Assembly: GCA_022072615.1 (NCBI GenBank)
Contig: JAJVHS010000045.1
Coordinates: 62,001-126,000 of the forward strand
Length of the DNA stretch: 64,000 bases
Direction of reading: 5' to 3'
DNA from: Phycisphaerales bacterium
GTDB taxonomy: Bacteria > Planctomycetota > Phycisphaerae > Phycisphaerales > UBA1924
Position 1 is the stretch's first letter; each line of letters opens with the position of its first letter. This document shows, in pieces, positions 43,696 through 51,572 of the stretch. Made by a program: the position numbers and the translations under genes. The notes beneath the pieces were generated by a model that saw only the letters and a program-made list of their open reading frames with translations, made no database searches and was not told where the DNA came from.

Positions 43696-44745
43696 TCACC
43701 ACCGGATCACGATCTTGCCGAACTGCTCGCCCGCTTCCAGACGGGCGTACGCCTTCTGGCACTCGTCGGGCGAAAAGATCTGATCCACCACCGGCCGCAG
43801 CGCGCCCGCTCGGTACAGCGCGGCGATCTCCTGGAACTCCTCGTTCGTCCCCATGGTCGAGCCCAGCAGCCGCAGCTGGTTCCAGAACACCCGGGCCAGG
43901 TCCGTCGTGGCGTCCGGCCCGGACGTGCAGCCCGGCGTCGCGTAGCACCCGCCCCGAGCCAGCGACTTGATGCAGTTGAGGTGCGTCGCCTTGCCCGATG
44001 AATCCACCGCGAGGTCCACGCCGCGCTTGCGCGTCCACATGCGGATCTCCTTCGACCAGTCCTGGCCCCGGTCGAGCACCGTGCACTCCGCCCCCAGCTC
44101 GCGCGCACGGTCGAGCTTCCACTGGTGGCGGCTCGTCACCGCGACCGGGCACCCAAGGTGCCGCGCGATCGCCAGCGCCGACGTTGCGACGCCGCCGCCG
44201 ATGCCGGTGACGAGCACGCTCTGGCCGGGCAGCAGGTTTGCCTTCGTGCGCACCATCGAGTACGCCGTGAGCGCGCACAGCCCGAACGCCGCCGCCTCCG
44301 CCGGGTCCGCGTCCCCGCCGATCGCGGCGAGATTCGCCGCGGGAATCGCGAACTTCTCGGCGAACATTCCGTTGTGGTGCTCGCCGATCAGCTCGTAGTT
44401 CGGCGACAGCGTGGAGCCCGGCGGGTCATCCGGGTGCGTTCGATCGGGCACACGAACCGCGGCGTTGACGATCACGCGGCGACCGACCCACGCGGCGTCG
44501 ACGCCCGCTCCCACCGCTTCCACGACACCGCACGCGTCGCAGCCGGAGATGCGCGGGTACGTCAGCGCGAGACCCGGCACGCCGCGCCCCACCCACAGGT
44601 CCATGTGGTTGAACGCGCTGGCGAGCGTGCGCACGAGCGCCCAGCCGGGCTTGAGGTCCGAGGGCAATAGGTCCGGCCAGTCCGTCCGGTAGCGGATGTT
44701 GGGGGTGACCGGGTTGCCCTGTTTCTCGACGACGATGGCTCGCAT
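43696..44745 (-). CDS. Zinc-type/MDR-superfamily alcohol dehydrogenase-like oxidoreductase
   Basis: 349 aa medium-chain dehydrogenase/reductase. The catalytic-domain part is 'SAFNHMDLWVGRGVPG' and 'YPRISGCDACGVVEAVGAGV'; the cofactor site is the Rossmann motif 'VLVTGIGGGVATSALAIARH', preceded by 'AAFGLCALTAYSMV'. The order fits the MDR family, of the zinc-containing/quinone-reductase-like branch, and NAD(P)H is the likely cofactor. The structural zinc Cys set is not complete, so metal use is uncertain. Start: TACAGT -10 6 nt upstream. An inverted repeat overlaps this promoter. Confidence 0.88.
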   Translation of the reverse strand: MRAIVVEKQGNPVTPNIRYRTDWPDLLPSDLKPGWALVRTLASAFNHMDLWVGRGVPGLALTYPRISGCDACGVVEAVGAGVDAAWVGRRVIVNAAVRVPDRTHPDDPPGSTLSPNYELIGEHHNGMFAEKFAIPAANLAAIGGDADPAEAAAFGLCALTAYSMVRTKANLLPGQSVLVTGIGGGVATSALAIARHLGCPVAVTSRHQWKLDRARELGAECTVLDRGQDWSKEIRMWTRKRGVDLAVDSSGKATHLNCIKSLARGGCYATPGCTSGPDATTDLARVFWNQLRLLGSTMGTNEEFQEIAALYRAGALRPVVDQIFSPDECQKAYARLEAGEQFGKIVIRW

Positions 44746-44746
44746 G

Positions 44747-44779
44747 GGCGGACTGTAATGCCGGCTGCGGCAGTCCGCC
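44747..44779 (-). promoter_or_regulatory. Promoter of the MDR gene inside a 9-bp inverted repeat
   Basis: Minus strand: -10 TACAGT (44752-44757), 6 nt, ATG 44745. The arms GGCGGACTG (44747-44755) and CAGTCCGCC (44771-44779) are perfect and 15 bp apart, and one covers the -10 and start site. This looks like an operator. Confidence 0.45.
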
Positions 44780-45058
44780 GAGCCGAGCCGCCCACGGTGC
44801 GTCCGCGGGATCGCCCCCCGAGCACGGGGCGCGGGTGCATCCCGGTGCTCGGGTTTGACCTGGTCGCTGGGAACTGCAGCCCGCCAACGCCATCTCCACC
44901 GAAGGCCTCGCCATCACGGGCTTGGAATCAGCCCCTCCGGGCAACCCGAAGGCTGGATCGCGGTGATTCCCGGGGTGCCGACGATCGGTCTCGTGCCAGA
45001 CCTCCTCGCCCCGGCTCGACGCCGCCGTTCGTGACGTTTGCTCGTCGATGAGCGGTTC

Positions 45059-45085
45059 AAGCCGGTCCTCCGGGCCCGGCTTTTT
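45059..45085 (+). terminator. Terminator-like hairpin without an obvious gene
   Basis: AAGCCGG and CCGGCTT arms around a GC-rich loop, followed directly by TTTTT. It is plus-strand oriented and lies upstream of the TolC-like gene; no plus-strand gene ends nearby. Confidence 0.5.
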
Positions 45086-45133
45086 CACGCGCCGGGCGCG
45101 GGTGCGGAGCTTGGAAGACCGCCCACCCGGCTT

Positions 45134-45162
45134 TTGACCCCCACCCCTCGACCGTATACGTT
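45134..45162 (+). promoter_or_regulatory. Promoter TTGACC-17-TACGTT of the TolC-like gene
   Basis: -35 TTGACC (45134-45139), 17-bp spacer, -10 TACGTT (45157-45162), 8 nt, ATG 45171. It is the clearest two-box promoter among the leaderless-type starts. Confidence 0.6.
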
Positions 45163-45170
45163 GTACCCGC

Positions 45171-47120
45171 ATGCGACACCCACACGCCTCTCGCGGGGGG
45201 GCTCGCGGCACCGCCCGGGCCAGGGCATCGGCCTGCATCGCCCTTGTGCTGGTCGCGGGGGGGTGCTCGAGCTCGCCGCTGGTCCAGGACAGCGAGAACC
45301 AGCTCCGGCGCACGGTCATGGAATCCGTCCGCCGCGAAGCCTCGGACGCGTTTCAGTATCCGGCCGAACGTCTCACCCAACGTGAGGCCGGGGGTATCGA
45401 CCGCCTCGGCCTTTCCCCCACGGTGCTCGACGAGCTTTCCCGCGCCTCCGGCCCGGGGTCCTACCAGGCGGCGACGCTGCCCATGTCGGCGGACCTCCTG
45501 GGCAACCAGCAGCGGGTGGTGGCGATCTCCCTCGAGCGGGCCATCAAGAGCTGCGTCGAGAACAACCTGGAAGTCCAGTTCGCGCGGGTGACGCCGGCCA
45601 TCAACGAGGCCAAGGTCGTCCAGGCCGAGTCGGTCTTCGACTGGACCTTCTTCCAGAACCTGACGTACAACGACGTCGATCAGCCGCGTGCCCGGTCGTC
45701 GCTGGCGCCCTCGACCACCGGCCTCACCGCCGACACCCAGCAGAACGTGATCTCGACCACCGGCCTGCGCCAGCGGCTGACGACCGGCGGACAGCTCACG
45801 GTCCAGCAGGAGCTGACGTACACCGACAGCAACACCCCCGGGCAGATCGTCAACCCCGATCCCAACACCCAGCTGGGCGTCACGGTGCAGTACGACCAGC
45901 CGCTGCTACGCAACTTCGGGTCCGACGTGGCGCTGGCGGAGGTGCGGCTCGCGCGCAACGCCGAGCGCAGCTCGATCGCGCAGCTCAAGCGCGACCTGAT
46001 CAGCACGGTGAACGACGTCGAGAAGACGTACTGGCAGCTCCTGCGTTCGCACCGCGACCTCTTGATCCTCCAGCGGCTGCTGGAGCGCGGGATCGCGGTG
46101 CGCGACCAGCTCCGCGAGCGGGCGATCATCGACGCGACGCCCGCGCAGATCGCCGCGGCCAACGCCCGCGTCGCGTCGCGGCAGGCCGACATCCGCCGGG
46201 CGCAGAACGCGCTGCGGCAGGTGAGCGACCGGCTCAAGCTGCTCATCAACGACCCGGACCTTCCGGTGGGCGGCGAGATCCTGGTGGTGCCGCTCGACGA
46301 CGCGCTGGATGCGCCGATCCAGTTCAGCCTGCTCGACTCGATCGAATCGGCGTTCTCGAACCGTCCCGAGGTGCAGCAGTCGATCCTCTCGATCGACGAC
46401 ACGTCGATCCGCCAGGTGGTCGCGGCCAGCGGCCTGCTGCCGCAGCTTGATTTCCGGCTGTTGACGCGGTGGTGGGCGCTCGAGGAGAACGCCCAGGACG
46501 CCTACGACGACGTGTTCAACGGCAAGTTCATCGACTACATCGTCGGGTTCGCGTTCGAGCAGCCCATCGGCAACCGCAACGCCGAGGCGCTGGACCGGGT
46601 CCGGCGGCTGGAGCGGATGCAGGCGGTGATCAGCTACCGCAACACGCTCCAGCAGGTGATGCAGGAGGTCAAGGCCTCGCTGTACAACGTCACCACCAAC
46701 TACGAACTCATCGACCTGTCCCGGGCCGCCCGCGTCGCCGCCGCCGCCGAGCTGCGCACGCTGCTGGTCGAGAAGGAGACGATCGCGAGCTACACGATCG
46801 AACGGCTCGACCTCGAGTTCAACCGCCAGGAGGCGCTCGCGCAGCGCGAGCGCGACGAGGTCGCGGCGCTGACCGATTACCACGCCGCCATCGCCGACCT
46901 GTTCGCCTCCATGGGCACCTCGCTGGAGCGCAACCGCATCGACTTCGTCGTGCCCAACGCCGAGGAGGTCCTGCTCACGCGGACGCCGCCGCCCCGGCGG
47001 ATCGACGACCGCCCCGAGCGCGACCAGCCGCCCACGCCGCCACCGCCGGTCGAGCCCGCGGTGCCCAGCGCCGACGAACCCGTCCCCCCCGTGCCCCCCA
47101 CCGCCGGAACGGGCGGTTGA
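45171..47120 (+). CDS. TolC-like outer-membrane efflux lipoprotein
   Basis: 649 aa. The signal ends in a lipobox, 'LVLVAGGCSSS', so it is probably a lipoprotein. Long helical segments with the outer-membrane efflux (OEP) repeat follow: 'RAIKSCVENNLEVQFARVTP' begins the first unit, 'SVFDWTFFQNLTYNDV' and 'TVQYDQPLLRNFGSDVALAE' are beta-hairpin and coil parts, and 'VKASLYNVTTNYELIDLSRA' is in the second unit. The C-terminal ~55 residues are Pro-rich ('PPTPPPPVEPAVPSADE'). It would form the outer-membrane channel of a tripartite export system, but no adaptor or inner-membrane pump gene is adjacent. Confidence 0.85.
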   Translation: MRHPHASRGGARGTARARASACIALVLVAGGCSSSPLVQDSENQLRRTVMESVRREASDAFQYPAERLTQREAGGIDRLGLSPTVLDELSRASGPGSYQAATLPMSADLLGNQQRVVAISLERAIKSCVENNLEVQFARVTPAINEAKVVQAESVFDWTFFQNLTYNDVDQPRARSSLAPSTTGLTADTQQNVISTTGLRQRLTTGGQLTVQQELTYTDSNTPGQIVNPDPNTQLGVTVQYDQPLLRNFGSDVALAEVRLARNAERSSIAQLKRDLISTVNDVEKTYWQLLRSHRDLLILQRLLERGIAVRDQLRERAIIDATPAQIAAANARVASRQADIRRAQNALRQVSDRLKLLINDPDLPVGGEILVVPLDDALDAPIQFSLLDSIESAFSNRPEVQQSILSIDDTSIRQVVAASGLLPQLDFRLLTRWWALEENAQDAYDDVFNGKFIDYIVGFAFEQPIGNRNAEALDRVRRLERMQAVISYRNTLQQVMQEVKASLYNVTTNYELIDLSRAARVAAAAELRTLLVEKETIASYTIERLDLEFNRQEALAQRERDEVAALTDYHAAIADLFASMGTSLERNRIDFVVPNAEEVLLTRTPPPRRIDDRPERDQPPTPPPPVEPAVPSADEPVPPVPPTAGTGG

Positions 47121-47129
47121 AAGGCCGGC

Positions 47130-47864
47130 ATGCTGCTGGCGGTCGTCATTCCCGTCTATAACGAGGCCCGTCTGCTGCGGCCGTGTCTTGACCGGCTCGA
47201 ATCCACCGACCCGCCCGCGGGCTGCCGGAGACTCACCGTGCTCGTGGATGACGGGTCGACCGACGGGTCGCGCGAGCAGGTCGATTCGTACGGATCAAGG
47301 CCCGGCTACGCCGTGGTGCTCCAGCCGCGCAACCGCGGGAAGGGCGCGGCGATCCGCGCCGGCTTCGAGGTGGCGCGCAGGCGCGGCGCGGACCTGGCGC
47401 TCATCCACGACGCCGACCTCGAGTACGACCCGCGGGACCATCACGCCGCGTGCGCGCCGATCGTGAACGGGGACGCGGACGTGGTTATCGGAAATAGGTT
47501 CGCGGCCGGGATGACCCGCGGGTCGGGGTGGTTCCACCGCTGCGTCAACCGGTCGCTGACCATCGCCAGCAACGCCCTCACCGGGCTCTCGATCGGCGAC
47601 ATGGAGTGCTGCACGAAGGTGCTGTCCCGACCGGTGCTCGACCGGCTCCGGCTGAAGGAGGATCGCTTCGGGCTGGAGCCCGAGATCGTGGCCAGGATCT
47701 CGCGCATGCGGCTGGAAAGCCCGGCGGGCCCCCGGCGGCCGCGGGTGGTCGAGGTCCCGGTGCGGTACGACGGCCGGACCAAGTCCGAGGGCAAGAAGAT
47801 CGGCTGGAGCGACGGCCTTTCCGCGCTGCGGTGCATCGTCAAGTACGGCGTGTTCGAAGGCTGA
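47130..47864 (+). CDS. Family 2 glycosyltransferase (dolichyl-phosphate mannosyltransferase-like)
   Basis: 244 aa GT-A fold enzyme. 'VVIPVYNEARLLRPC' and 'VLVDDGSTDGSREQV' bind the nucleotide sugar; 'NRGKGAAIRAGFEVA' and 'ALIHDADLEYDPRDH' contain the DxD metal site. The tail 'RYDGRTKSEGKKIGWSDGLSALRCI' is typical of bacterial DPM-like GT2 proteins that charge undecaprenyl phosphate. No membrane helix is seen, so it is a peripheral enzyme. Its start is 9 bp after the TolC-like stop with AAAGG upstream, suggesting co-transcription. Confidence 0.87.
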   Translation: MLLAVVIPVYNEARLLRPCLDRLESTDPPAGCRRLTVLVDDGSTDGSREQVDSYGSRPGYAVVLQPRNRGKGAAIRAGFEVARRRGADLALIHDADLEYDPRDHHAACAPIVNGDADVVIGNRFAAGMTRGSGWFHRCVNRSLTIASNALTGLSIGDMECCTKVLSRPVLDRLRLKEDRFGLEPEIVARISRMRLESPAGPRRPRVVEVPVRYDGRTKSEGKKIGWSDGLSALRCIVKYGVFEG

Positions 47865-47940
47865 CGCGGGCCCGGGACGGGGCGTCTTTCTCTCACCCAT
47901 GAGAATCCCGGCTCGGCCTTTTCGCGCCCGAGTCAGTCGA

Positions 47941-47946
47941 TACACT
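47941..47946 (+). promoter_or_regulatory. -10 hexamer TACACT upstream of the EF-G-like gene
   Basis: TACACT at the end of the 198-bp gap's first third. It gives a ~110-nt leader to ATG 48063, whose GGAGG lies 10 nt before the start. No good -35 at 17 bp. Confidence 0.35.
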
Positions 47947-48062
47947 GACGTAGTTTCGGGCGGTGCCGCGTCGGCGTGGTGAGCATCGAGCCGCCGACCA
48001 GCACGGGTGATGCACGCACTTGCGCGCCGCGATTTCGGGGCGCCAACGGAGGTACCTTCGCC

Positions 48063-50150
48063 ATGGGCTCTACAGCTTCCCGGTCTCCCGCCGACATCCG
48101 CAACATCCTGCTGTGCGGGAGCACCGGCAGCGGCAAGACGACCCTCACCGAGCGGCTGCTGTTCGCCAGCGGCGTCACCAAGCGGTTCGGTACGGTGGAG
48201 GAGGGCAACACGCACTCCGACTACACCGACGAAGAACGCCATCACAAGCACTCGCTCCAGCCCTCGTTCTTCCACTTTGACTGGGAGGGCCACGAGGTCC
48301 ACCTCATCGACTCGCCGGGCCTGGGCGACTTCCTCGGCCACACCATCGCGTGCTTCCCCGCCGTCGAGACCATCGCCGTGGTGATTGACGCGGGCAAGGG
48401 CATCCAGAGCGTCACTCGCCGTCTCATGGCCGCCGGCAAGGAACGCCGGATCCCACGCATGGTCATCGTCAACAAGATCGACGACCAGCAGGCGGACCTG
48501 GAGATGCTCGTCGAGCAGATCCGCGAGTCCTTCGGGCACGAGTGCCTCCCGATCAACCTCCCCGTGCCCGGCCGCGGCGACGTCATCAACGTCTTCGAGC
48601 ACGACGGCAACGACGCCCGGGGCGACTCGACCGAGTTCCTCTCCGTCCACGAGGCCCACAAGCGGATCGTCGAGCAGGTGATCGAGGTGGACGACGAACT
48701 GACGATGGAGTACCTCGAGAAGGGCGACGGCGCCTTCGACGCCGCCAAGCTCCACGCCGCCTTCGAGAAGGCCCTGGGCGACGGCCACCTGGTGCCCATC
48801 TGCTTCGTGTCGGCCCGGACCGGCACCGGCGCCTCCGACCTGCTGCACGTCTTCGCCTCGTTGTGCCCCAGCCCGATCGAGGTCAACCCGCCGGAGTTCC
48901 TCAAGCGCGACACGCCCGACGGCGCGGAGCACGAGTGGCACGCCCAGCCCGATCCCTCGGCCAAGGCGCTGGCGCACATCTTCAAGGTCACGACCGACCC
49001 CTTCGTCGGCAAGCTGGCGATCTTCCGCGTCCACCAGGGCACCATCCGCCACAAGGCCGACATGTTCATCGACGACCAGAAGAAGAGCTTCAAGGTCGGC
49101 CACCTCTTCAAGCTCCAGGGCAAGGAGCACGTCGAGGTGCACGAGGTCGGCCCCGGCGAGATCGCCGGCGTCGCCAAGGTCGACGAGGTCAAGTTCAACG
49201 GCGTCATGCACGACAGCCACGAGCTCGACTCCGTCCGGCTCAACCCGCTCCCCCTGCCCAAGCCCATGTTCGGCCTAGCGATCGAGCTCAAGAACCACGC
49301 CGATGAGGCGAAGTTCGCCGCCGCCTCCCACAAGATGATGGCCGAGGACCCCAGCCTGCTCTTCGAGCGCATCGCCGCGACCCGCCAGACCGTCATGCGC
49401 GGCCTGGGCGAGCTGCACCTGCGCGTCGTCCTCGAGAAGTTCAAGAACGTCTACAACCTCGACCTGATCACCAGCCAGCCCAAGGTCGCCTACAAGGAGA
49501 CGATCACCAGCAACGCCGACGGCCACCACCGCCACAAGAAGCAGACCGGCGGCGCGGGCCAGTTCGGCGAGGTGTACCTGCGCGTGCTCCCCCTGCCCAA
49601 CGACCACGCCGAGGGCTTCGAGTTCGAGAACGCCACCGTCGGCGGGTCGATCCCCCGCCAGTTCATCCCCGCCATCGAGAAGGGCGTGCGCCAGGTGCTC
49701 GGCGAGGGCGCCGTCGCCGGCTACCCGATGACTGGCATCCGCGTCGAGGTCTACGACGGCAAGTACCACGACGTCGACAGCAAGGAAATCGCCTTCATCA
49801 CCGCCGGCAAGAAGGCGTTCATCGACGCCGTCCAGAAGGCCCGGCCGGTGCTGCTCGAGCCCTACGTCATGCTCGAGATCACCGCCCCGAGCAAGTACAT
49901 GGGCGACCTCGCCGGCCACCTGTCCACCAAGCGCGGGCGGGTGCAGAGCTCCGACGTCATCGGCGCCGACGTGTGCGTGGTCCGCGCCATCGCGCCCCTG
50001 GGCGAGCTGCAGAACTACGCCAACGAGCTCAAGAGCATGACCGGCGGCGCCGGCAGCTACAGCATGGAGTACAGCCACGACGAGCACACGCCCGGCAACA
50101 TCCAGGCCGCCGTGGTCGCCGCCTTCAAGCCCAAGGCCGACGAGGAGTAA
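48063..50150 (+). CDS. EF-G-like translational GTPase
   Basis: 695 aa from ATG 48063. GTPase: P-loop 'GSTGSGKT' (19-26), switch II 'LIDSPGLGDFLGH' (~83), 'VNKIDDQQ' (~138). Domain II follows ('DPFVGKLAIFRVHQGTI'), then III ('RQTVMRGLGELHLRVVLEK'), IV ('GGAGQFGEVYLRVLPL') and V ('LLEPYVMLEITAPSKYMGDL'). All five EF-G domains are present. It belongs to the EF-G-like branch, not canonical FusA: the switch II His that is catalytic in EF-G (DTPGH) is Leu here. It may have a specialised or slow GTPase role on the ribosome. The start at 47976 in the ORF track would overlap the leader. Confidence 0.9.
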   Translation: MGSTASRSPADIRNILLCGSTGSGKTTLTERLLFASGVTKRFGTVEEGNTHSDYTDEERHHKHSLQPSFFHFDWEGHEVHLIDSPGLGDFLGHTIACFPAVETIAVVIDAGKGIQSVTRRLMAAGKERRIPRMVIVNKIDDQQADLEMLVEQIRESFGHECLPINLPVPGRGDVINVFEHDGNDARGDSTEFLSVHEAHKRIVEQVIEVDDELTMEYLEKGDGAFDAAKLHAAFEKALGDGHLVPICFVSARTGTGASDLLHVFASLCPSPIEVNPPEFLKRDTPDGAEHEWHAQPDPSAKALAHIFKVTTDPFVGKLAIFRVHQGTIRHKADMFIDDQKKSFKVGHLFKLQGKEHVEVHEVGPGEIAGVAKVDEVKFNGVMHDSHELDSVRLNPLPLPKPMFGLAIELKNHADEAKFAAASHKMMAEDPSLLFERIAATRQTVMRGLGELHLRVVLEKFKNVYNLDLITSQPKVAYKETITSNADGHHRHKKQTGGAGQFGEVYLRVLPLPNDHAEGFEFENATVGGSIPRQFIPAIEKGVRQVLGEGAVAGYPMTGIRVEVYDGKYHDVDSKEIAFITAGKKAFIDAVQKARPVLLEPYVMLEITAPSKYMGDLAGHLSTKRGRVQSSDVIGADVCVVRAIAPLGELQNYANELKSMTGGAGSYSMEYSHDEHTPGNIQAAVVAAFKPKADEE

Positions 50151-50309
50151 TCACTCGGCCGAAGCGTCCCGGCAGCGATGATGGTGATCCCCAAGAAGTT
50201 GGTACGCCTGCGAACTCACGAAATGCTCCCGCCGCGCGATGAGCGTGCGGACACACACCGCTCACGCGGCGACTCGTGCGCGCTCACGCAATTGGCTCGG
50301 CCGTGCCAC

Positions 50310-51347
50310 TCACGCTGGCGAACCGCTCAACTGCCGCTGCTTCAGCACCAGCGTCGCGCTCGCCGTCCGCAGCGTCTGCATGTCGTACTTCTTGAACCGC
50401 TCCAGTTCGAGCATCGATTCCACGACCGACTGGTCGGCCAGGTGCGCGTCCTTGATCTCAAACCCGATCCCCACCTTGGTCGCGACCTCGCCGTAGTCCG
50501 TCACGCGCAGCAGGTTGCAGCCGTACTGCTCGCCGTCGCGGTAAAAGCCAAAGGGCTGGCAATCGGCTCGGAAGAACCGGTGGTCGGTGAAATCGATGCG
50601 GTTGAGCGACACGCCGCCCGGGCGGAGGCTCGACGCGTGGTGGCGGATCTCCTTCTCCACGTCCCACACGTGCTCGAAGACCGAGGTCGAGAGGATCGCG
50701 TCGAACGCCGAGGGGTAGTGCTCGAACGAGAGCTGCTTGGTGAGCGTGATCGGCCCCATCTCCAGCCTGTCGCCCTCGCCGAGCTTCTCGAAGGGGATCT
50801 CCGCCAGCCGCCGCTTGAGCTGCCGCGGATCGCCGCCCGGGAGCGTGAACGTCTCCGGCGAGAGGTGCATCTCGGCGATCAGCTCGCGCACCGACACCTT
50901 GGCGTAATCGAGCGCCCAGCCCGCGGGCTCGTACGCGATCACCGACTCGGCCCCGTTGGCGACCAGCACCACCGCCACCGCGAGGGGGTTGATGTCGCTG
51001 GCGCCGAAATCGAGCACGCGCTTGCCCGCGATCCCCGCCGCCGTGAACAGCTCCGGCCGCGCCGCGCGGTAGGCCTCGAGCGCCAGCAGCGCGTGCCGCG
51101 GACGCAGCGCGATGAAATCGTGCCCGCGGAGGAACTCGTCCATCTCCACCTTCACGGGCCCCAGCGAGAGGAACAGCATCCGGTACGAGTACTCGCCCTG
51201 CGAGAGGATCTCCCGCACCCGGGCGATGTTCTGCTCGTCCAGGACGCCAAGCTCCTTCAGGCGGAACAACGCTTCATCCCGCGTGAACGGGTAGAGCAGC
51301 CGGCTGAAGGCGTGGAGCACGTTGGCGGGGTTGTAGTTGGTGAACAT
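50310..51347 (-). CDS. SAM-dependent methyltransferase-like protein
   Basis: 345 aa from ATG 51347, with AGAGGGGA upstream. Helical N-terminal ~100 residues ('VLHAFSRLLYPFTRDEALFR') precede a Rossmann methyltransferase: motif I 'RVLDFGASDINPLAVAVV', then 'SVIAYEPAGWALDY', and 'FDAILSTSVFEHVWDVEKEI' as motif IV/post-IV, with 'SLRPGGVSLNRIDFTDHRFF'. The layout recalls methyltransferases of surface-polysaccharide or cell-envelope loci. The substrate is unknown. The start at 51482 in the ORF track adds an Arg-rich stretch and is rejected. Confidence 0.75.
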   Translation of the reverse strand: MFTNYNPANVLHAFSRLLYPFTRDEALFRLKELGVLDEQNIARVREILSQGEYSYRMLFLSLGPVKVEMDEFLRGHDFIALRPRHALLALEAYRAARPELFTAAGIAGKRVLDFGASDINPLAVAVVLVANGAESVIAYEPAGWALDYAKVSVRELIAEMHLSPETFTLPGGDPRQLKRRLAEIPFEKLGEGDRLEMGPITLTKQLSFEHYPSAFDAILSTSVFEHVWDVEKEIRHHASSLRPGGVSLNRIDFTDHRFFRADCQPFGFYRDGEQYGCNLLRVTDYGEVATKVGIGFEIKDAHLADQSVVESMLELERFKKYDMQTLRTASATLVLKQRQLSGSPA

Positions 51348-51494
51348 CGACGGTCCCCTCTGCTGGAATGCGGCCCCTCGCACCGGCCGGGCTTGGCGGC
51401 GGCCACGCTCGGCGGCGCCCTTTGAAGGCCTGCGCCCCGAGCGACCGCCCATCGTAAGGGGAAACATCCGCGTCACCAACACCCCGAGCCGACC

Positions 51495-51551
51495 AAAAAA
51501 GCAGCGGCCGAGGGTCCAGAAGCGGTTTCCCGCGAGCTGAACCCTCGGCCG
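51495..51551 (-). terminator. Nested terminator with GNRA-capped inner stem
   Basis: Minus strand: CGGCCGAGGGT and ACCCTCGGCCG (11 bp, perfect) enclose 25 nt that contain a second stem, GCGG-GAAA-CCGC, capped by a GNRA-type loop. TTTTTT follows 4 nt later. It ends the DUF892-RGG gene. Confidence 0.75.
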
Positions 51552-51572
51552 AGGAGCCTCATTGCTCAGTGA

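Larger units (their letters stand above)
44746..45170. other. 425-bp non-coding region rich in hairpins, possible structured RNA
   Basis: No ORF here has coding character. Strong inverted repeats occur: GGCGGACTG/CAGTCCGCC (44747-44779), CCCGAGCAC/GTGCTCGGG (44817-44853, with inner GGG/CCC), and CCTTCGGG-TTG-CCCGGAGG on the minus strand (44934-44952). A plus-strand terminator-like hairpin sits at 45059-45085 with no plus-strand gene before it for 1.5 kb. I could not match the region to RNase P, SRP, tmRNA or 6S RNA. Confidence 0.3.

Noticed and set aside
44900-44945. GGGGCTGATTCC on the minus strand, resembling a tmRNA 5' end
   Set aside because: No tmRNA tag ORF, no GGTTCAACTCC...CCA 3' end and no alanine acceptor stem were found at the right distance.
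45050-45080. GGTTCAA as a possible tRNA T-loop
   Set aside because: The flanking 5-mers do not pair and no acceptor or anticodon stem fits. It belongs to the terminator-like hairpin.
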